Assembly (NCBI GenBank): GCA_902494195.1
Contig: CABUSH010000011.1
Location: 1-64,000 of the forward strand
Direction: 5' to 3'
DNA: 64,000 bases
From: an uncultured Collinsella sp.
GTDB taxonomy: Bacteria; Actinomycetota; Coriobacteriia; Coriobacteriales; Coriobacteriaceae
Below are positions 8,912-17,499 of this stretch, one piece after another. The position numbers and the translations under genes are program-made. Positions within the stretch are counted from its first letter, which is position 1; every line of letters starts with the position of its first letter. The notes beneath the pieces were generated by a model. The model was given only the letters and a program-made list of their open reading frames with translations, was not told the DNA's origin and searched no databases.

Positions 8912-9790
8912 GTGTACGATCGACGACTTGAGGCCATATCGGCCGCCGCGGAGCTGGGAAGCTTCTCGCGTGCGGCGGCAAAATTGCGCGTGTCGACCCC
9001 GGCGCTCGTCAAGCAGGTGTCGGGCTTCGAGGCCGAGTTCGGCATCACGCTGTTCGAACGCTCGCACTCGGGCGTCAAGGTGACGCCGGCCGGCGCACTG
9101 CTGGTGGACGACGCGCGCTCGATCATGCGGCAGTCCGAGGACGCGCTGCGCCGTGCTCGACGTGCGGCGGGTGACGGCGGTGCCGTGCGCCTGGGCGTGT
9201 CGATGATGTGTCCGGGGCGCCAAACGCTGTCGATGTGGACGGGCATCCACGATCTGGAGCCGTCGCTGCGATTTGAGATTGTGCCGGTAAGCGACCTCTA
9301 CGACGAGCGCGAGACAGTCATGCGTAGCTTGGGCCGCGAGGTCGATGTGGTGCAGTCGAGTTTTTCTACCCCACGCTGGGGTGATGCCTGCCAAAAGCTC
9401 CGCATTGTCAACGTGCCGTTTTATATCGACCTGCCGCGCACGAGCCCGCTGGCGCGCAAGAATCGCATTTCGGTTGCCGACTTGGAGGGCATGCGTCTAC
9501 GCGTACTGCGCCACGGCAACGACGCCATGGACAGCCTGCGCATCGACCTTTTGGCCGACGGCGGCGTGGACGTGATCGACGTGGATAGCTTTGACTTTGC
9601 GCTCTTTAACGAGGCAGAGGAAAAGGGTGACGCGGTACTCACCTGCGGAGCGTGGTCAGGGGTGCACCCTGCCTTTGTGGGCGTGCCGTTCCTATGCGGA
9701 CGCGAGGTGCCGGTCTTTCTGCACTACCCGCTCGAGCCCACCCTCCAAGTCCAAAAATTCGTCAACGCCATGGCCCAGCTTCTCAAGTAG
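8912..9790 (+). CDS. LysR-family transcriptional regulator
   Basis: 292 residues from a GTG at 8912, preceded by GGGAG at 8901-8905; an in-frame ATG at 8879 would add 11 basic residues without a good site. The N-terminal winged helix is clear (LEAISAAAELGSFSRAAAKL, then TLFERSHSGVKVTPAG). An effector-binding domain follows. By position it should control the divergent SDR-MFS-oxidoreductase genes. It is slightly diverged from the canonical opening (RRLEAISA in place of LRxFxxV). Confidence 0.9.
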   Translation: MYDRRLEAISAAAELGSFSRAAAKLRVSTPALVKQVSGFEAEFGITLFERSHSGVKVTPAGALLVDDARSIMRQSEDALRRARRAAGDGGAVRLGVSMMCPGRQTLSMWTGIHDLEPSLRFEIVPVSDLYDERETVMRSLGREVDVVQSSFSTPRWGDACQKLRIVNVPFYIDLPRTSPLARKNRISVADLEGMRLRVLRHGNDAMDSLRIDLLADGGVDVIDVDSFDFALFNEAEEKGDAVLTCGAWSGVHPAFVGVPFLCGREVPVFLHYPLEPTLQVQKFVNAMAQLLK

Positions 9791-9812
9791 CCAAAAGAGC
9801 CCCGTCCCAAAT
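9791..9812. repeat. GGGACGGGGCT family, half copy
   Basis: AAAAGAGCCCCGTCCCAAAT immediately after the LysR stop is one arm of the family seen at 5188-5232 and 55298-55409, without its partner. Confidence 0.55.
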
Positions 9813-9833
9813 TAGCTACCTTTTGCTACGGGT

Positions 9834-10925
9834 TTAGCGGTTCTCGCGTTGCGACCCGGCTGCCTCGGCTGTCTTTACGCGGTTCTTGTCGATGTACATG
9901 TTTTTGTCGGCCTGGGAAAAGAGTTCGCGCATCGTAGGAGGTTCATCAAAATCGTTGGAAAGCGCGTAGCCCACCGCATAGCTGATAGGCATGTCGGGGT
10001 GAGCCTCGGAACACTCGTTCACGTTCGCACGAACCCGAGCGAGACAGGACTCCACGGCAGCTCGATCGGTATCCCGCAGCACCGCGATAAACTCATCGCC
10101 ACCGTCGCGGCCCACAAAGCAGGTCTCGGACGCCACGCACCCCAGCTGCTGGGCAAAAGAACGGATGTATTCGTCGCCTTTCTCGTGGCCGAAGTTGTTA
10201 TTGACCGTATGCAGATTGTTAAGGTCGAAGACGCACACCGCAACGGGCGCCTCCGCGGAGACAGGCTGCTCCTGCCCCAAGATCTCCTCGCACTTGTTCT
10301 TGTTGGGCAGTCCCGTGGCTTCGTCGAGATAGACTTTGCTCTGCAGCTCGCGATTGAGCGCGGCGGTTCGCACCGCGCGAACAAGCTCGACCGCAAAGGT
10401 CGCCACCAAGCCCACGATGTCGATGATCACCAAGCCCTCGAGATAGTTGAGCGCCGACGCCTTCTCCTGAGAGTAGTCCTCTGCGAGTCGCGTAGCATCG
10501 TCGCAAATGCCAAAGAACTCCTCGCTCATGGCGATGATGTCGGTGTTCCCGTAGCCAACTTCGCGCACGCGGATGATCTCGGTGCAAAGCTCATCAAAAT
10601 AATTTGCAAGCTCGGTCATTTTTGCCTGATACTCATCGTCGTCGAGACGGACGAGGTTGAGGTCGTCACTTCCGTAACGCAAACCGTTGATGTATGAATC
10701 CACGGCTTTGAGCAGGTCATCTTGAGGCTGGCTCGCATCCTCGAGCTTAACGATTCGCTGCGTGGTACCGCGCACCAGACCGGCGTAGTTGACCACGCGC
10801 GCCGTGCCCTGGATATCGGAGACGAGCAGCATAACATTGATGAAGAAGAAGATGAGAACTGTCGTGAGCACCATCATGAGCAGGCGCACCGCCTGGCTGG
10901 CCTTCTTGGCGACAGAAGTATTCAC
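9834..10925 (-). CDS. membrane GGDEF protein (probable diguanylate cyclase)
   Basis: 363 residues. A transmembrane helix at about 14-35, an extracytoplasmic segment of about 125 residues (resembling the type IV pili methyl-accepting N-terminal type: GLVRGTTQRIVKLE), a second helix at about 164-182, then a GGDEF domain with intact GGDEF at 275-279 and the substrate region FDLNNLHTVNNNFGH. No RxxD inhibitory site precedes the motif, so product inhibition there is unlikely. It would make cyclic di-GMP in response to an external cue. The effector genes are not nearby. Confidence 0.9.
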   Translation of the reverse strand: MNTSVAKKASQAVRLLMMVLTTVLIFFFINVMLLVSDIQGTARVVNYAGLVRGTTQRIVKLEDASQPQDDLLKAVDSYINGLRYGSDDLNLVRLDDDEYQAKMTELANYFDELCTEIIRVREVGYGNTDIIAMSEEFFGICDDATRLAEDYSQEKASALNYLEGLVIIDIVGLVATFAVELVRAVRTAALNRELQSKVYLDEATGLPNKNKCEEILGQEQPVSAEAPVAVCVFDLNNLHTVNNNFGHEKGDEYIRSFAQQLGCVASETCFVGRDGGDEFIAVLRDTDRAAVESCLARVRANVNECSEAHPDMPISYAVGYALSNDFDEPPTMRELFSQADKNMYIDKNRVKTAEAAGSQRENR

Positions 10926-11295
10926 AAGTTCACTCCCCTAAATGACAAAAGAGCAGGTAGCACGCAGTGTGCTGAAATTTATGGGTGGTTAACTCTACCA
11001 TATGGGCCAACAGCCTCAAACTGCAGTAGACGCTCGTTCAAATTGGCGTGACGCTTGCCTTGTTGTTCTTGGCCTGGCTGCGCTATCGGACATGCTTCTG
11101 GTCTTGGATCACCATGGGAAAGCTCATCCCGTTTTGTGCGTCTAGAGTGGGATGCGGCTTCCCAAAGGTGCCGTTAGGGGAAACTACATCCCGGTTTACC
11201 CCCTTGAAATGGGATGCAGTTTCCCGGAGGGGGTCCAGCGGGAAACGGCATCCCATTCTGGGTCCGAAAAGTGGGATACGGTTTCCGGCCGGCAT
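10926..11295. repeat. gene-free region with a six-unit alternating inverted-repeat array
   Basis: Six 15-base units resembling GGGATGCGGTTTCCC alternate in orientation at 11116 (reverse), 11149 (forward), 11178 (reverse), 11211 (forward), 11240 (reverse) and 11273 (forward). Start-to-start spacing is 33, 29, 33, 29, 33, that is a 62-bp period. Spacers differ from one another. No ORF with family signal is present. Confidence 0.85.
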
Positions 11296-11296
11296 G

Positions 11297-11333
11297 AAAA
11301 AAGCCCCCACAGCTCATATGAACTGCGGGGGCT
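11297..11333 (-). terminator. Rho-independent terminator of the ABC exporter operon
   Basis: Read on the minus strand: GCCCCCGCAGTTCATATG, then the complementary AGCTGTGGGGGC and six T. It lies about 35 bases beyond the stop of the last ABC gene. Confidence 0.88.
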
Positions 11334-11366
11334 TATGCGTTGCGGCGTAGTTCCGGGTTGCCAGAT

Positions 11367-13286
11367 CTACTCCAGCTCAAACGCTCCGGTGTAGAGCTGG
11401 TAGTAGTATCCGCGCTTGGCGATCAGCTCGTCGTGGTTACCGCGCTCGATGATGCGGCCGTGGTCCAGGCAGATGATCGCGTCGGAGTTGCGCACGGTGG
11501 ACAGGCGGTGCGCGATGACAAACGTCGTGCGACCTTCCATGAGCTTGTCCATGCCCGCTTGCACGATAGCCTCGGTGCGGGTGTCGATGGAGCTCGTGGC
11601 CTCGTCCAGAATCATTGCCGGTGGATCGGCGACGGCAGCACGTGCAATCGAAATCAGCTGGCGCTGGCCCTGCGACAGCTGTGCGCCGTTGCCGGTGAGC
11701 ATCGTGTCGTAGCCGTCGGGCAGGCGGGTGATAAAGTCGTCTGCGCCGGCGAGCTTTGCCGCCGCGATGCACTCCTCGTCGGTGGCGTCTAGGTTGCCGT
11801 AGCGGATGTTGTCCATCACGGTGCCGGTGAACAGGTTCACGTCCTGCAGCACGACGCCCAGCGAGCGGCGCAGATCGGCCTTGCGGATCTTGTTGACGTT
11901 GATGCCGTCGTAGCGAATCTTGCCGTCGGCGATGTCATAGAAGCGGTTGATGAGGTTGGTGATGGTCGTCTTACCGGCACCGGTGGCGCCGACAAACGCG
12001 ACCTTCTGACCCGGCTTGGCAAACACGGACACGCCGTGCAGCACCTCGTGGTCGGGCGTGTAGCCAAAGTCGACGTTGTCCATGACCAGGTCGCCGCGCA
12101 GCGGTACGTACTCGATCTCGCCGGTTGCGCGGTGCGGATGTTTCCATGCCCACATGCCGGTGTGGTGGTCGGCCTCCTCGAGCTGCCAGGTATCGGGGTT
12201 CACCTGCGCGTTGACGAGCGTCACATAGCCTTCATCGGTTTCGGGCTTCTCGTCGATGAGCTCAAAGATGCGGTCGGCGCCGGCGAGGCCCATGACCACG
12301 GCGTTGATCTGCTGCGAGATCTGACCGATCTGTCCGCAGAACTGCTTGGTCATGTTGAGGAACGGCACCACGACGGCGATGGACAGTGCCATGCCCGAGA
12401 TGCTCAGGTTGGGCACGCCCAGCGCCAGGAAAATGCCGCCTGCCAGTGCGACTAGCACGTAGAGCAGGTTGCCCAGATTCATAAGGATGGGCATGAGGAT
12501 GTTGGCGTACATGTTGGCCTTCTGCGAGACCTCGAAGAGCTTTTCGTTGCGCTCGTCAAAATCGGCCTCGGCGGCAGACTCGTGGCAGAATGCCTTGACG
12601 ACCTTCTGGCCATTCATGACTTCCTCGATATGGCCCTCGACCACGCCGAGCTCGGTCTGCTGTGCAATAAAGAAACGCGCGGAGTTGGAGCCGAGCAGCT
12701 TGGTCATAAAGGTCATAAAGACGACGCCGGCCACAATGACCAGGCACATCCACACACTGTAGTACAGCATGATAAAGAACACCGTGACGATGACGATGGT
12801 CGTCATGAGCAGGTTGGGCAGCGACTGGCTGATCATCTGGCGCAGCGTGTCGATGTCGTTGGTGTAGTGGCTCATGATGTCGCCGCGCTGGTGCGTGTCG
12901 AAGTAGCGGATCGGCAGGTCCTGCATGCGGTTAAACATCTTCTCGCGCAGCTTCTCGAGCGAGCCCTGCGTAACGATGGCCATGGCGCGGTTCCAGAAGA
13001 GCGAGGACAGGATGCCGACGCCGTAGATGCAGGCGAGGGTGGTCACGAGCTGTGCGATCTTGGGCTGCGCGGCTTCCCAATCGCCCGACTGCCACGATTC
13101 GCTAATAATCTGCAGGGCGCTCTGAAGGAAGGTCGCGCCGATGGAGTTGATGATGGCGCAGAGCACCACGCCGCCGACGACGAGGGGCAAAAGCACGGGG
13201 TAGAAGCCAAAGAGCGTCTTGATGAGGCGCGACATGGTGCCGCCCTTGCGGTTGAGCGCGCGCTCGGCGGTCGTTGCCTTACTCAT
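11367..13286 (-). CDS. ABC exporter half-transporter (permease-ATPase), canonical-site partner
   Basis: 639 residues: six-helix exporter domain (about 20-330) then an ATPase domain. Walker A GATGAGKTT, signature LSQGQRQL, Walker B MILDEATSSID with the catalytic Glu, and switch His in AHRLS are all intact. Its start overlaps the stop of the upstream ABC gene by 8 bases, so the two are translated together and presumably form one heterodimer. An insertion of about 30 residues before the ATPase domain (VNPDTWQLEEADHHTGMWAW) is larger than in most homologues. Likely role: multidrug or peptide export under MarR control. Confidence 0.9.
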   Translation of the reverse strand: MSKATTAERALNRKGGTMSRLIKTLFGFYPVLLPLVVGGVVLCAIINSIGATFLQSALQIISESWQSGDWEAAQPKIAQLVTTLACIYGVGILSSLFWNRAMAIVTQGSLEKLREKMFNRMQDLPIRYFDTHQRGDIMSHYTNDIDTLRQMISQSLPNLLMTTIVIVTVFFIMLYYSVWMCLVIVAGVVFMTFMTKLLGSNSARFFIAQQTELGVVEGHIEEVMNGQKVVKAFCHESAAEADFDERNEKLFEVSQKANMYANILMPILMNLGNLLYVLVALAGGIFLALGVPNLSISGMALSIAVVVPFLNMTKQFCGQIGQISQQINAVVMGLAGADRIFELIDEKPETDEGYVTLVNAQVNPDTWQLEEADHHTGMWAWKHPHRATGEIEYVPLRGDLVMDNVDFGYTPDHEVLHGVSVFAKPGQKVAFVGATGAGKTTITNLINRFYDIADGKIRYDGINVNKIRKADLRRSLGVVLQDVNLFTGTVMDNIRYGNLDATDEECIAAAKLAGADDFITRLPDGYDTMLTGNGAQLSQGQRQLISIARAAVADPPAMILDEATSSIDTRTEAIVQAGMDKLMEGRTTFVIAHRLSTVRNSDAIICLDHGRIIERGNHDELIAKRGYYYQLYTGAFELE

Positions 13287-15093
13287 GTGCCTCGCCTCCT
13301 TCCTGGGTCTGAGCTTGCGTTACGGATGCCTCGGTGTCGGCCTCGCTGGCCCCTTCGCCCTCGGCAGACATCTTGTTTTGCGAGGTAAAGGTCTCGCGGT
13401 AGATCTCGCTTGTCTTAAGCAGCTCGTCATGGTTGCCGATCTGAGCGATGCGGCCGCCCTCCATGACGATGATGCGGTCTGCGTCCTGCACGGAGCTGAT
13501 GCGCTGGGCGATGATGAGCTTGGTCGTGTTAGGCAGATAGCTTGCCAGCCCTGCGCGGATCTTGGCGTCGGTCTTGGTGTCGACGGCGCTGGTGGAGTCG
13601 TCCAGGATCAAGATCTTGGGGCGACGCAGCAGAGCGCGCGCAATGCACAGGCGCTGCTTCTGACCGCCCGAGACATTGGAGCCGCCCTGCTCGATCCAGG
13701 TGTCGTAACCCTTGGGGAAGCCGTCGACAAACTCATCGGCGCAGGCCAGATGTGCCGCCTCGCGGACTTCCTCGTCGGTGGCGTTCGGGTCGCCCCAGCG
13801 CAGATTCTCGGCGATGGTGCCGCTAAACAGCACGTTTTTCTGCAGCACCATGGCGACCTGGTGGCGCAGTGCGTCCAGGTCGTAGTCGCGCACGTCCATG
13901 CCGCCCACGCGCACGGTGCCCTCGGTGGCGTCGTACAGGCGGGCGATGAGGTTTACGAGCGTGGACTTGGCCGAGCCGGTACCGCCGATGATGCCGATGG
14001 TCTCGCCGCTCTTAATGTGCAGGTCGATATCGTCGAGCGCCTGGCGCTTCGCATGCGCGGAATACTTAAAGCTCACGTGGTCAAAGTCGATGGAGCCGTC
14101 GGCAACCTCGAGCACGGGCTCGGCGGGATCGGCGATCGTGGGCTCGGCGACCAGCACCTCGGTAATGCGGTGTGCCGATTCGTCGGCCATGGTCACCATG
14201 ACAAAGATCATCGACAGCTGCATCAGGCTCATAAGGATCTGGAAACCATAGGTAAAGATCGAGGAGAGCTGGCCCACGTCGAACAGCGTGCCCTGGCTCG
14301 TGATGATGAGCTTGGAGCCCAGGTAGATGATGACGACAAACGCGCCGTTGACGCAGATGTTCATCATGGGGTTGTTAAAGGCGAGCAGCTTCTCGGCGCG
14401 GGTGAAGTCCATCTGGACGTCGCGTGCGGCGGTCGCGAACTTCTCCTTCTCAAAGTCTTCGCGCACGTAGCTCTTGACCACGCGCATGCCGGTGACGTTT
14501 TCCTCGACGGACTCGTTAAGGGCGTCGTACTTGTGGAACACGCGCGAGAAGATGGGGCGCACCTTAAAGATGATAAAGAACAGTCCAAAGCCCAGCAGCG
14601 GAATGATGACCAGGTAGACCATGGCAACGCTGCCGCCCATGATAAACGCCATGGTAAAGGCGAAGATCAAGACCAGCGGCGCGCGCACGGCGATACGGAT
14701 GATCATCATAAAGGCCTGCTGCACGTTGTTGATGTCGGTGGTCAGGCGCGTGACGAGCGAGGAGCTCGAGAACTCATCGATGTTGGCAAAGCTGAACGTC
14801 TGGATCTTGTAGAACAGGTCGTGACGCAGGTTCTTGGCGAAGCCGCAACTCGCATGGCTGCAGGTGACGCCGGCAGCGGCACCAAAAGCGAGCGACGTCA
14901 GCGCGATGAGCACCAAAAAGCCCGCGGTTGGTAGCATCTCGGCTACGGTGGCGCCGTCTTTGATGGCGTCGATCAGGTTGGCGGTGATAAATGGAATCAG
15001 CATCTCGCAGAGCACCTCGCCAAGCACGAGCAACGGCGTGGCAACGGTGACTTTCATATAGTCGCGGATGCTGCCCATGAGGGTTTTAATCAT
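13279..15093 (-). CDS. ABC exporter half-transporter with degenerate ATP site
   Basis: 604 residues with N-terminal exporter helices and a C-terminal ATPase. Walker A is GGTGSAKST and the signature VSGGQKQRL, but Walker B reads LILDDSTSAVD (Asp in place of the catalytic Glu) and the switch region is IAQRISS (Gln in place of His). These two changes are the hallmark of the non-hydrolytic site in heterodimeric exporters of the TM287/288 and BmrCD type. Together with the intact neighbour this supports one asymmetric pump. Its start overlaps the MarR gene stop by 8 bases, so all three form one operon. Confidence 0.9.
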   Translation of the reverse strand: MIKTLMGSIRDYMKVTVATPLLVLGEVLCEMLIPFITANLIDAIKDGATVAEMLPTAGFLVLIALTSLAFGAAAGVTCSHASCGFAKNLRHDLFYKIQTFSFANIDEFSSSSLVTRLTTDINNVQQAFMMIIRIAVRAPLVLIFAFTMAFIMGGSVAMVYLVIIPLLGFGLFFIIFKVRPIFSRVFHKYDALNESVEENVTGMRVVKSYVREDFEKEKFATAARDVQMDFTRAEKLLAFNNPMMNICVNGAFVVIIYLGSKLIITSQGTLFDVGQLSSIFTYGFQILMSLMQLSMIFVMVTMADESAHRITEVLVAEPTIADPAEPVLEVADGSIDFDHVSFKYSAHAKRQALDDIDLHIKSGETIGIIGGTGSAKSTLVNLIARLYDATEGTVRVGGMDVRDYDLDALRHQVAMVLQKNVLFSGTIAENLRWGDPNATDEEVREAAHLACADEFVDGFPKGYDTWIEQGGSNVSGGQKQRLCIARALLRRPKILILDDSTSAVDTKTDAKIRAGLASYLPNTTKLIIAQRISSVQDADRIIVMEGGRIAQIGNHDELLKTSEIYRETFTSQNKMSAEGEGASEADTEASVTQAQTQEGGEAHE

Positions 15094-15589
15094 CCAGTTC
15101 CTCCCAGGTTACGCGGATTTTATCGAGCATTTCGGCGAGGTCCTCACGCTCGTCGTGGGTGAGCGCGCTAAAGGCCCGTTTTCTAAAGCGGATGCGGGCC
15201 GCCTGGTCGATGCGGGCGTTTTCCCGGCCGGTTTCGGTCAGGCGAATGGTGAGTTGCCGTCGATCCTTGGGGTTACGGCTGCGCTCGATGAGACCGTTGA
15301 CCTCGAGCTTGGACAGGATCTCGGAAAGCGACCCCGGCTTGAGGTCAAAGTGCATGCCGAGTTCCTGCTGCGACATCTCGCCGCCGGGCTGCTTGGCCAG
15401 CAGGCAGATGATGGGCGCCTTGCCGGACACGCCTCCGCCATGAAAATGCATGTAATGGCCGCAAAAGCCCAGGCCGCTCAGGATGCGCTTGGCGAGTTTG
15501 TCTTCGGCGCTGACCGCTTCGGGTATGTCTACCGGTTGCGACGGGTCACCGCCGGGCTCATGCGGAAGGACGAGTGGTTCAACACACAT
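15086..15589 (-). CDS. MarR-family transcriptional regulator of the ABC exporter
   Basis: 167 residues. The winged-helix core is recognisable (GGEMSQQELGMHFDLKPGSL, then IERSRNPKDRRQLTIRLTETG). A histidine-rich N-terminal stretch (GHYMHFHGGG) could bind metal. It is first in a three-gene operon with 8-base overlaps, so it very likely senses a compound and represses itself and the pump. A strong inverted repeat lies directly upstream. Confidence 0.9.
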   Translation of the reverse strand: MCVEPLVLPHEPGGDPSQPVDIPEAVSAEDKLAKRILSGLGFCGHYMHFHGGGVSGKAPIICLLAKQPGGEMSQQELGMHFDLKPGSLSEILSKLEVNGLIERSRNPKDRRQLTIRLTETGRENARIDQAARIRFRKRAFSALTHDEREDLAEMLDKIRVTWEELDD

Positions 15590-15600
15590 ATCTAAGCTTC

Positions 15601-15655
15601 GCTCCTTTCCTTAGTTAGGTAGATGAATTGTTTTGTGCCTAACTAATTTAGGAGC
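15601..15655. promoter_or_regulatory. candidate MarR operator
   Basis: TTAGTTAGG (15611-15619) and CCTAACTAA (15638-15646) are perfect inverted arms, flanked by the outer pair GCTCCT / AGGAGC. The site lies just before the marR start and spans the ribosome-binding sequence, as expected for autorepression. Confidence 0.75.
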
Positions 15656-15688
15656 GCATAGATTGATTGTCAAGGTACCAAACTAGTG

Positions 15689-15774
15689 GTTACGCGGTTT
15701 TACCAAACCGCGTAACGGCTCGACGCTGCAAACCCGCCAGAGCGGCAATCTGCCTTTCAACTTCGGCGGCATGA
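15689..15774. repeat. covarying intergenic element, copy 1 (truncated)
   Basis: Begins with a perfect 12-bp hairpin (GTTACGCGGTTT / AAACCGCGTAAC, 15689-15716), then the conserved words GACGCTGC, GGCAATCTG and TTCAACTTC. The 3' half present in the other three copies is missing and the GGGGACGTTCTT hairpin begins at the break. Confidence 0.6.
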
Positions 15775-15830
15775 TAGTCGTTGGGGACGTTCTTGTTTGC
15801 CTAGTCATTTAAGAACGTCCCCAACGACTA
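15775..15830. repeat. GGGGACGTTCTT hairpin, copy 1
   Basis: Perfect 20-bp arms TAGTCGTTGGGGACGTTCTT / AAGAACGTCCCCAACGACTA with a 16-base loop. The second copy at 55425-55482 has ATT/AAT where this one has GTT/AAC, a compensated change. Confidence 0.85.
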
Positions 15831-15835
15831 ACTTA

Positions 15836-15987
15836 AAAACTATGCCGGATTACGGGGCTGAACGACGGATTGCCGACCATGCCGAAATTGGTAAAAAGAA
15901 AACCGCAGGTAGAAGGCTCGCTATGATTTGAAAATAGGGGGTGTGGTTGGCTCATTCAGGTTCAGCCCCGTAATCCGGCATAGTTTT
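15836..15987. repeat. 152-bp element with 28-bp perfect terminal inverted repeats
   Basis: Arms 15836-15863 and 15960-15987 match perfectly over 28 bases (core CCGGATTACGGGGC). The interior of about 96 bases has no ORF and no obvious terminator. The size and perfect ends fit a non-autonomous mobile element. Confidence 0.7.
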
Positions 15988-16169
15988 GAAATGGCACTGA
16001 ATAAGTGGCGGCAAATGAGCCGCAATGAAGCAAGCTAGCCCCTCGTTTCCGAAACCTTTCCGCAACAATTTGCCCTTCGTGCCGCTCGACTCCGCTCACA
16101 ACGCCTCCTGCGCTACACTTAGTCGCACTGTGGCGCTACTGCGCCGCGCCCGACTCAAGGGGGACACTC
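15988..16169. other. remaining intergenic sequence upstream of the pyridoxal-kinase-like gene
   Basis: Nothing beyond a probable leader for the gene at 16170 is seen here: no family-level ORF and no clear promoter hexamers. Confidence 0.4.
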
Positions 16170-16994
16170 ATGAAGAATACTCAGCTGCTGCTGATTAACG
16201 ATATGTGCGGCTACGGCAAGGTCGCGCTTTCCGCCATGCTGCCGGTGCTGTCGCACATGGGCTACCGTATCCATAACCTGCCGACGGCGCTCGTTTCCGA
16301 CACGCTCAACTACCCCAAGTTCTACATCCACGACACCACCGAGTACGTGCGTCAAAGCCTCGCTATCTGGGAGGAGCTCGGCTTTGAGTTCGATGCCATC
16401 TCCACCGGCTTTATCGTGACCGAGGAAGAGACGCGCATCATCTCGGACTTTTGTCACCGCCGCGCGCAAAAGGGCACCAAGGTGTTCGTCGACCCCATCA
16501 TGGGCGACAACGGTAAGCTCTACGCCGGCGTGCCCGAGTCCACGATTGGCCTTATGCGGCACCTGCTGGAGTGCGCAGACTACGCGGTACCCAACTATAC
16601 TGAGGCGTGCCTGCTTGCCGATAGGCCTATCGCCGAGCAAATTACGCCCGATGAGGCCCGTGACCTTGTGGACGCCGTGCGCGAGCTGGGTGCCAAATCT
16701 GTGGTCATTACGAGCGCCGTTGTCAATGGCACGAACGCGGTTATCGGTTACGACCATGTGGCGGGGGAGTACTTTACGATTCCCTTTGAGCTCATTCCGG
16801 TCTATTTCCCGGGCACGGGTGACACGTTTTCGGCGGTGCTCGTCGGCCGCGTTATGTCGGGTTGGAGTCTGCAGCGCGCGACGTCCGATGCCATGCGTGT
16901 GGTGGCTGAGCTTATCGAGCGCAATGCCGACCAAGAGGACAAGTCGGCTGGCCTTCCCATCGAGGCCTGCCTGGATGTGGTTGACCATGAGTAA
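16170..16994 (+). CDS. pyridoxal/pyridoxine kinase-like protein (PfkB/ribokinase fold)
   Basis: 274 residues, typical for PdxK/PdxY. Features: the N-terminal substrate segment INDMCGYGKVALSAMLPVLS, the central VDPIMGDNGKLY, and the anion-hole/catalytic FPGTGDTFSAVL near the C-terminus with the base Asp in GTGD. The family phosphorylates vitamin B6 vitamers, giving PLP or precursors in the salvage route. Divergent members with this DMCGYGK opening are annotated as pyridoxamine kinases. It overlaps the next gene by 8 bases. Confidence 0.85.
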   Translation: MKNTQLLLINDMCGYGKVALSAMLPVLSHMGYRIHNLPTALVSDTLNYPKFYIHDTTEYVRQSLAIWEELGFEFDAISTGFIVTEEETRIISDFCHRRAQKGTKVFVDPIMGDNGKLYAGVPESTIGLMRHLLECADYAVPNYTEACLLADRPIAEQITPDEARDLVDAVRELGAKSVVITSAVVNGTNAVIGYDHVAGEYFTIPFELIPVYFPGTGDTFSAVLVGRVMSGWSLQRATSDAMRVVAELIERNADQEDKSAGLPIEACLDVVDHE

Positions 16995-17316
16995 TGCTGG
17001 CGAGGGCGGCATCAAGCCTGCGGGCGAGAACAAGCCGCTCGGCGCGCCGCGTGGCAAGCGTCCGCGTATCCGCGTGAGCTGCGTGGACCAGCTGGGTGCG
17101 TGCCGCTGCCACCATGGTCATAAGCCGGGCGATGTCTTCGACTTCGATCGCGATCGCGGCAAGATGTGCGCCATGGCCTGCCACGTGGGCTTTCCCTATA
17201 TCGATATCCTGCGCTATGGCGGAAATGTGCCCGGCAACGAGCCCGGCACGGCAAAGTTCTGCTGCCCCGAGGTCGATACGCTGAACGTCTGGCTCGCTGA
17301 AATCGTCGACGAGTAG
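16987..17316 (+). CDS. TIGR04076-type small cysteine-containing protein
   Basis: 109 residues from the ATG at 16987, which overlaps the kinase stop (ATGAGTAA). A longer open frame extends upstream inside the kinase gene but is a shadow. The sequence RIRVSCVDQLGACRCHHGHKPGD, followed by GKMCAMACHVGFPYIDILRYGG, fits the TIGR04076 family: spaced cysteines, an H-x-x-GD turn, and a conserved GG. The family has no established function; the cysteines suggest metal binding or redox activity. Coupling to the B6-kinase-like gene by overlap suggests a shared task. Confidence 0.72.
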   Translation: MSNAGEGGIKPAGENKPLGAPRGKRPRIRVSCVDQLGACRCHHGHKPGDVFDFDRDRGKMCAMACHVGFPYIDILRYGGNVPGNEPGTAKFCCPEVDTLNVWLAEIVDE

Positions 17317-17324
17317 TTGAGCGC

Positions 17325-17357
17325 AATGTGACAAAGGGACAGTTCTTTTGTCACATT
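17325..17357. repeat. TGYGACAAAGGG palindrome, copy B
   Basis: AATGTGACAAA ... TTTGTCACATT arms around GGGACAGTTCT, just after the stop at 17316. Confidence 0.8.
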
Positions 17358-17400
17358 CGCGGGTGGTGTCCCTTCTTTTTGCTTATAATCTCAAATCTCT

Positions 17401-17480
17401 GCATTTCATCCGATTTTAGGTTCTAAAAATTCTGCGTTTCATCGATAATCAAGCGTACAAAACTTTGCATTTCATTCGAT
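17401..17480 (+). promoter_or_regulatory. three direct repeats at exactly 33-bp spacing upstream of a DUF4143 ATPase
   Basis: GCATTTCATCCGAT at 17401, GCGTTTCATCGAT at 17434 and GCATTTCATTCGAT at 17467; start-to-start distance is 33 bases both times (about three helical turns). The last copy ends 20 bases before the start codon at 17500. Confidence 0.7.
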
Positions 17481-17499
17481 GACACCGAGGGGAGAGCCT

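Noticed and set aside
11116..11287. Possible CRISPR array
   Set aside because: Units are 15 bases, alternate in orientation, and spacers are only 14-18 bases. No cas genes are present.
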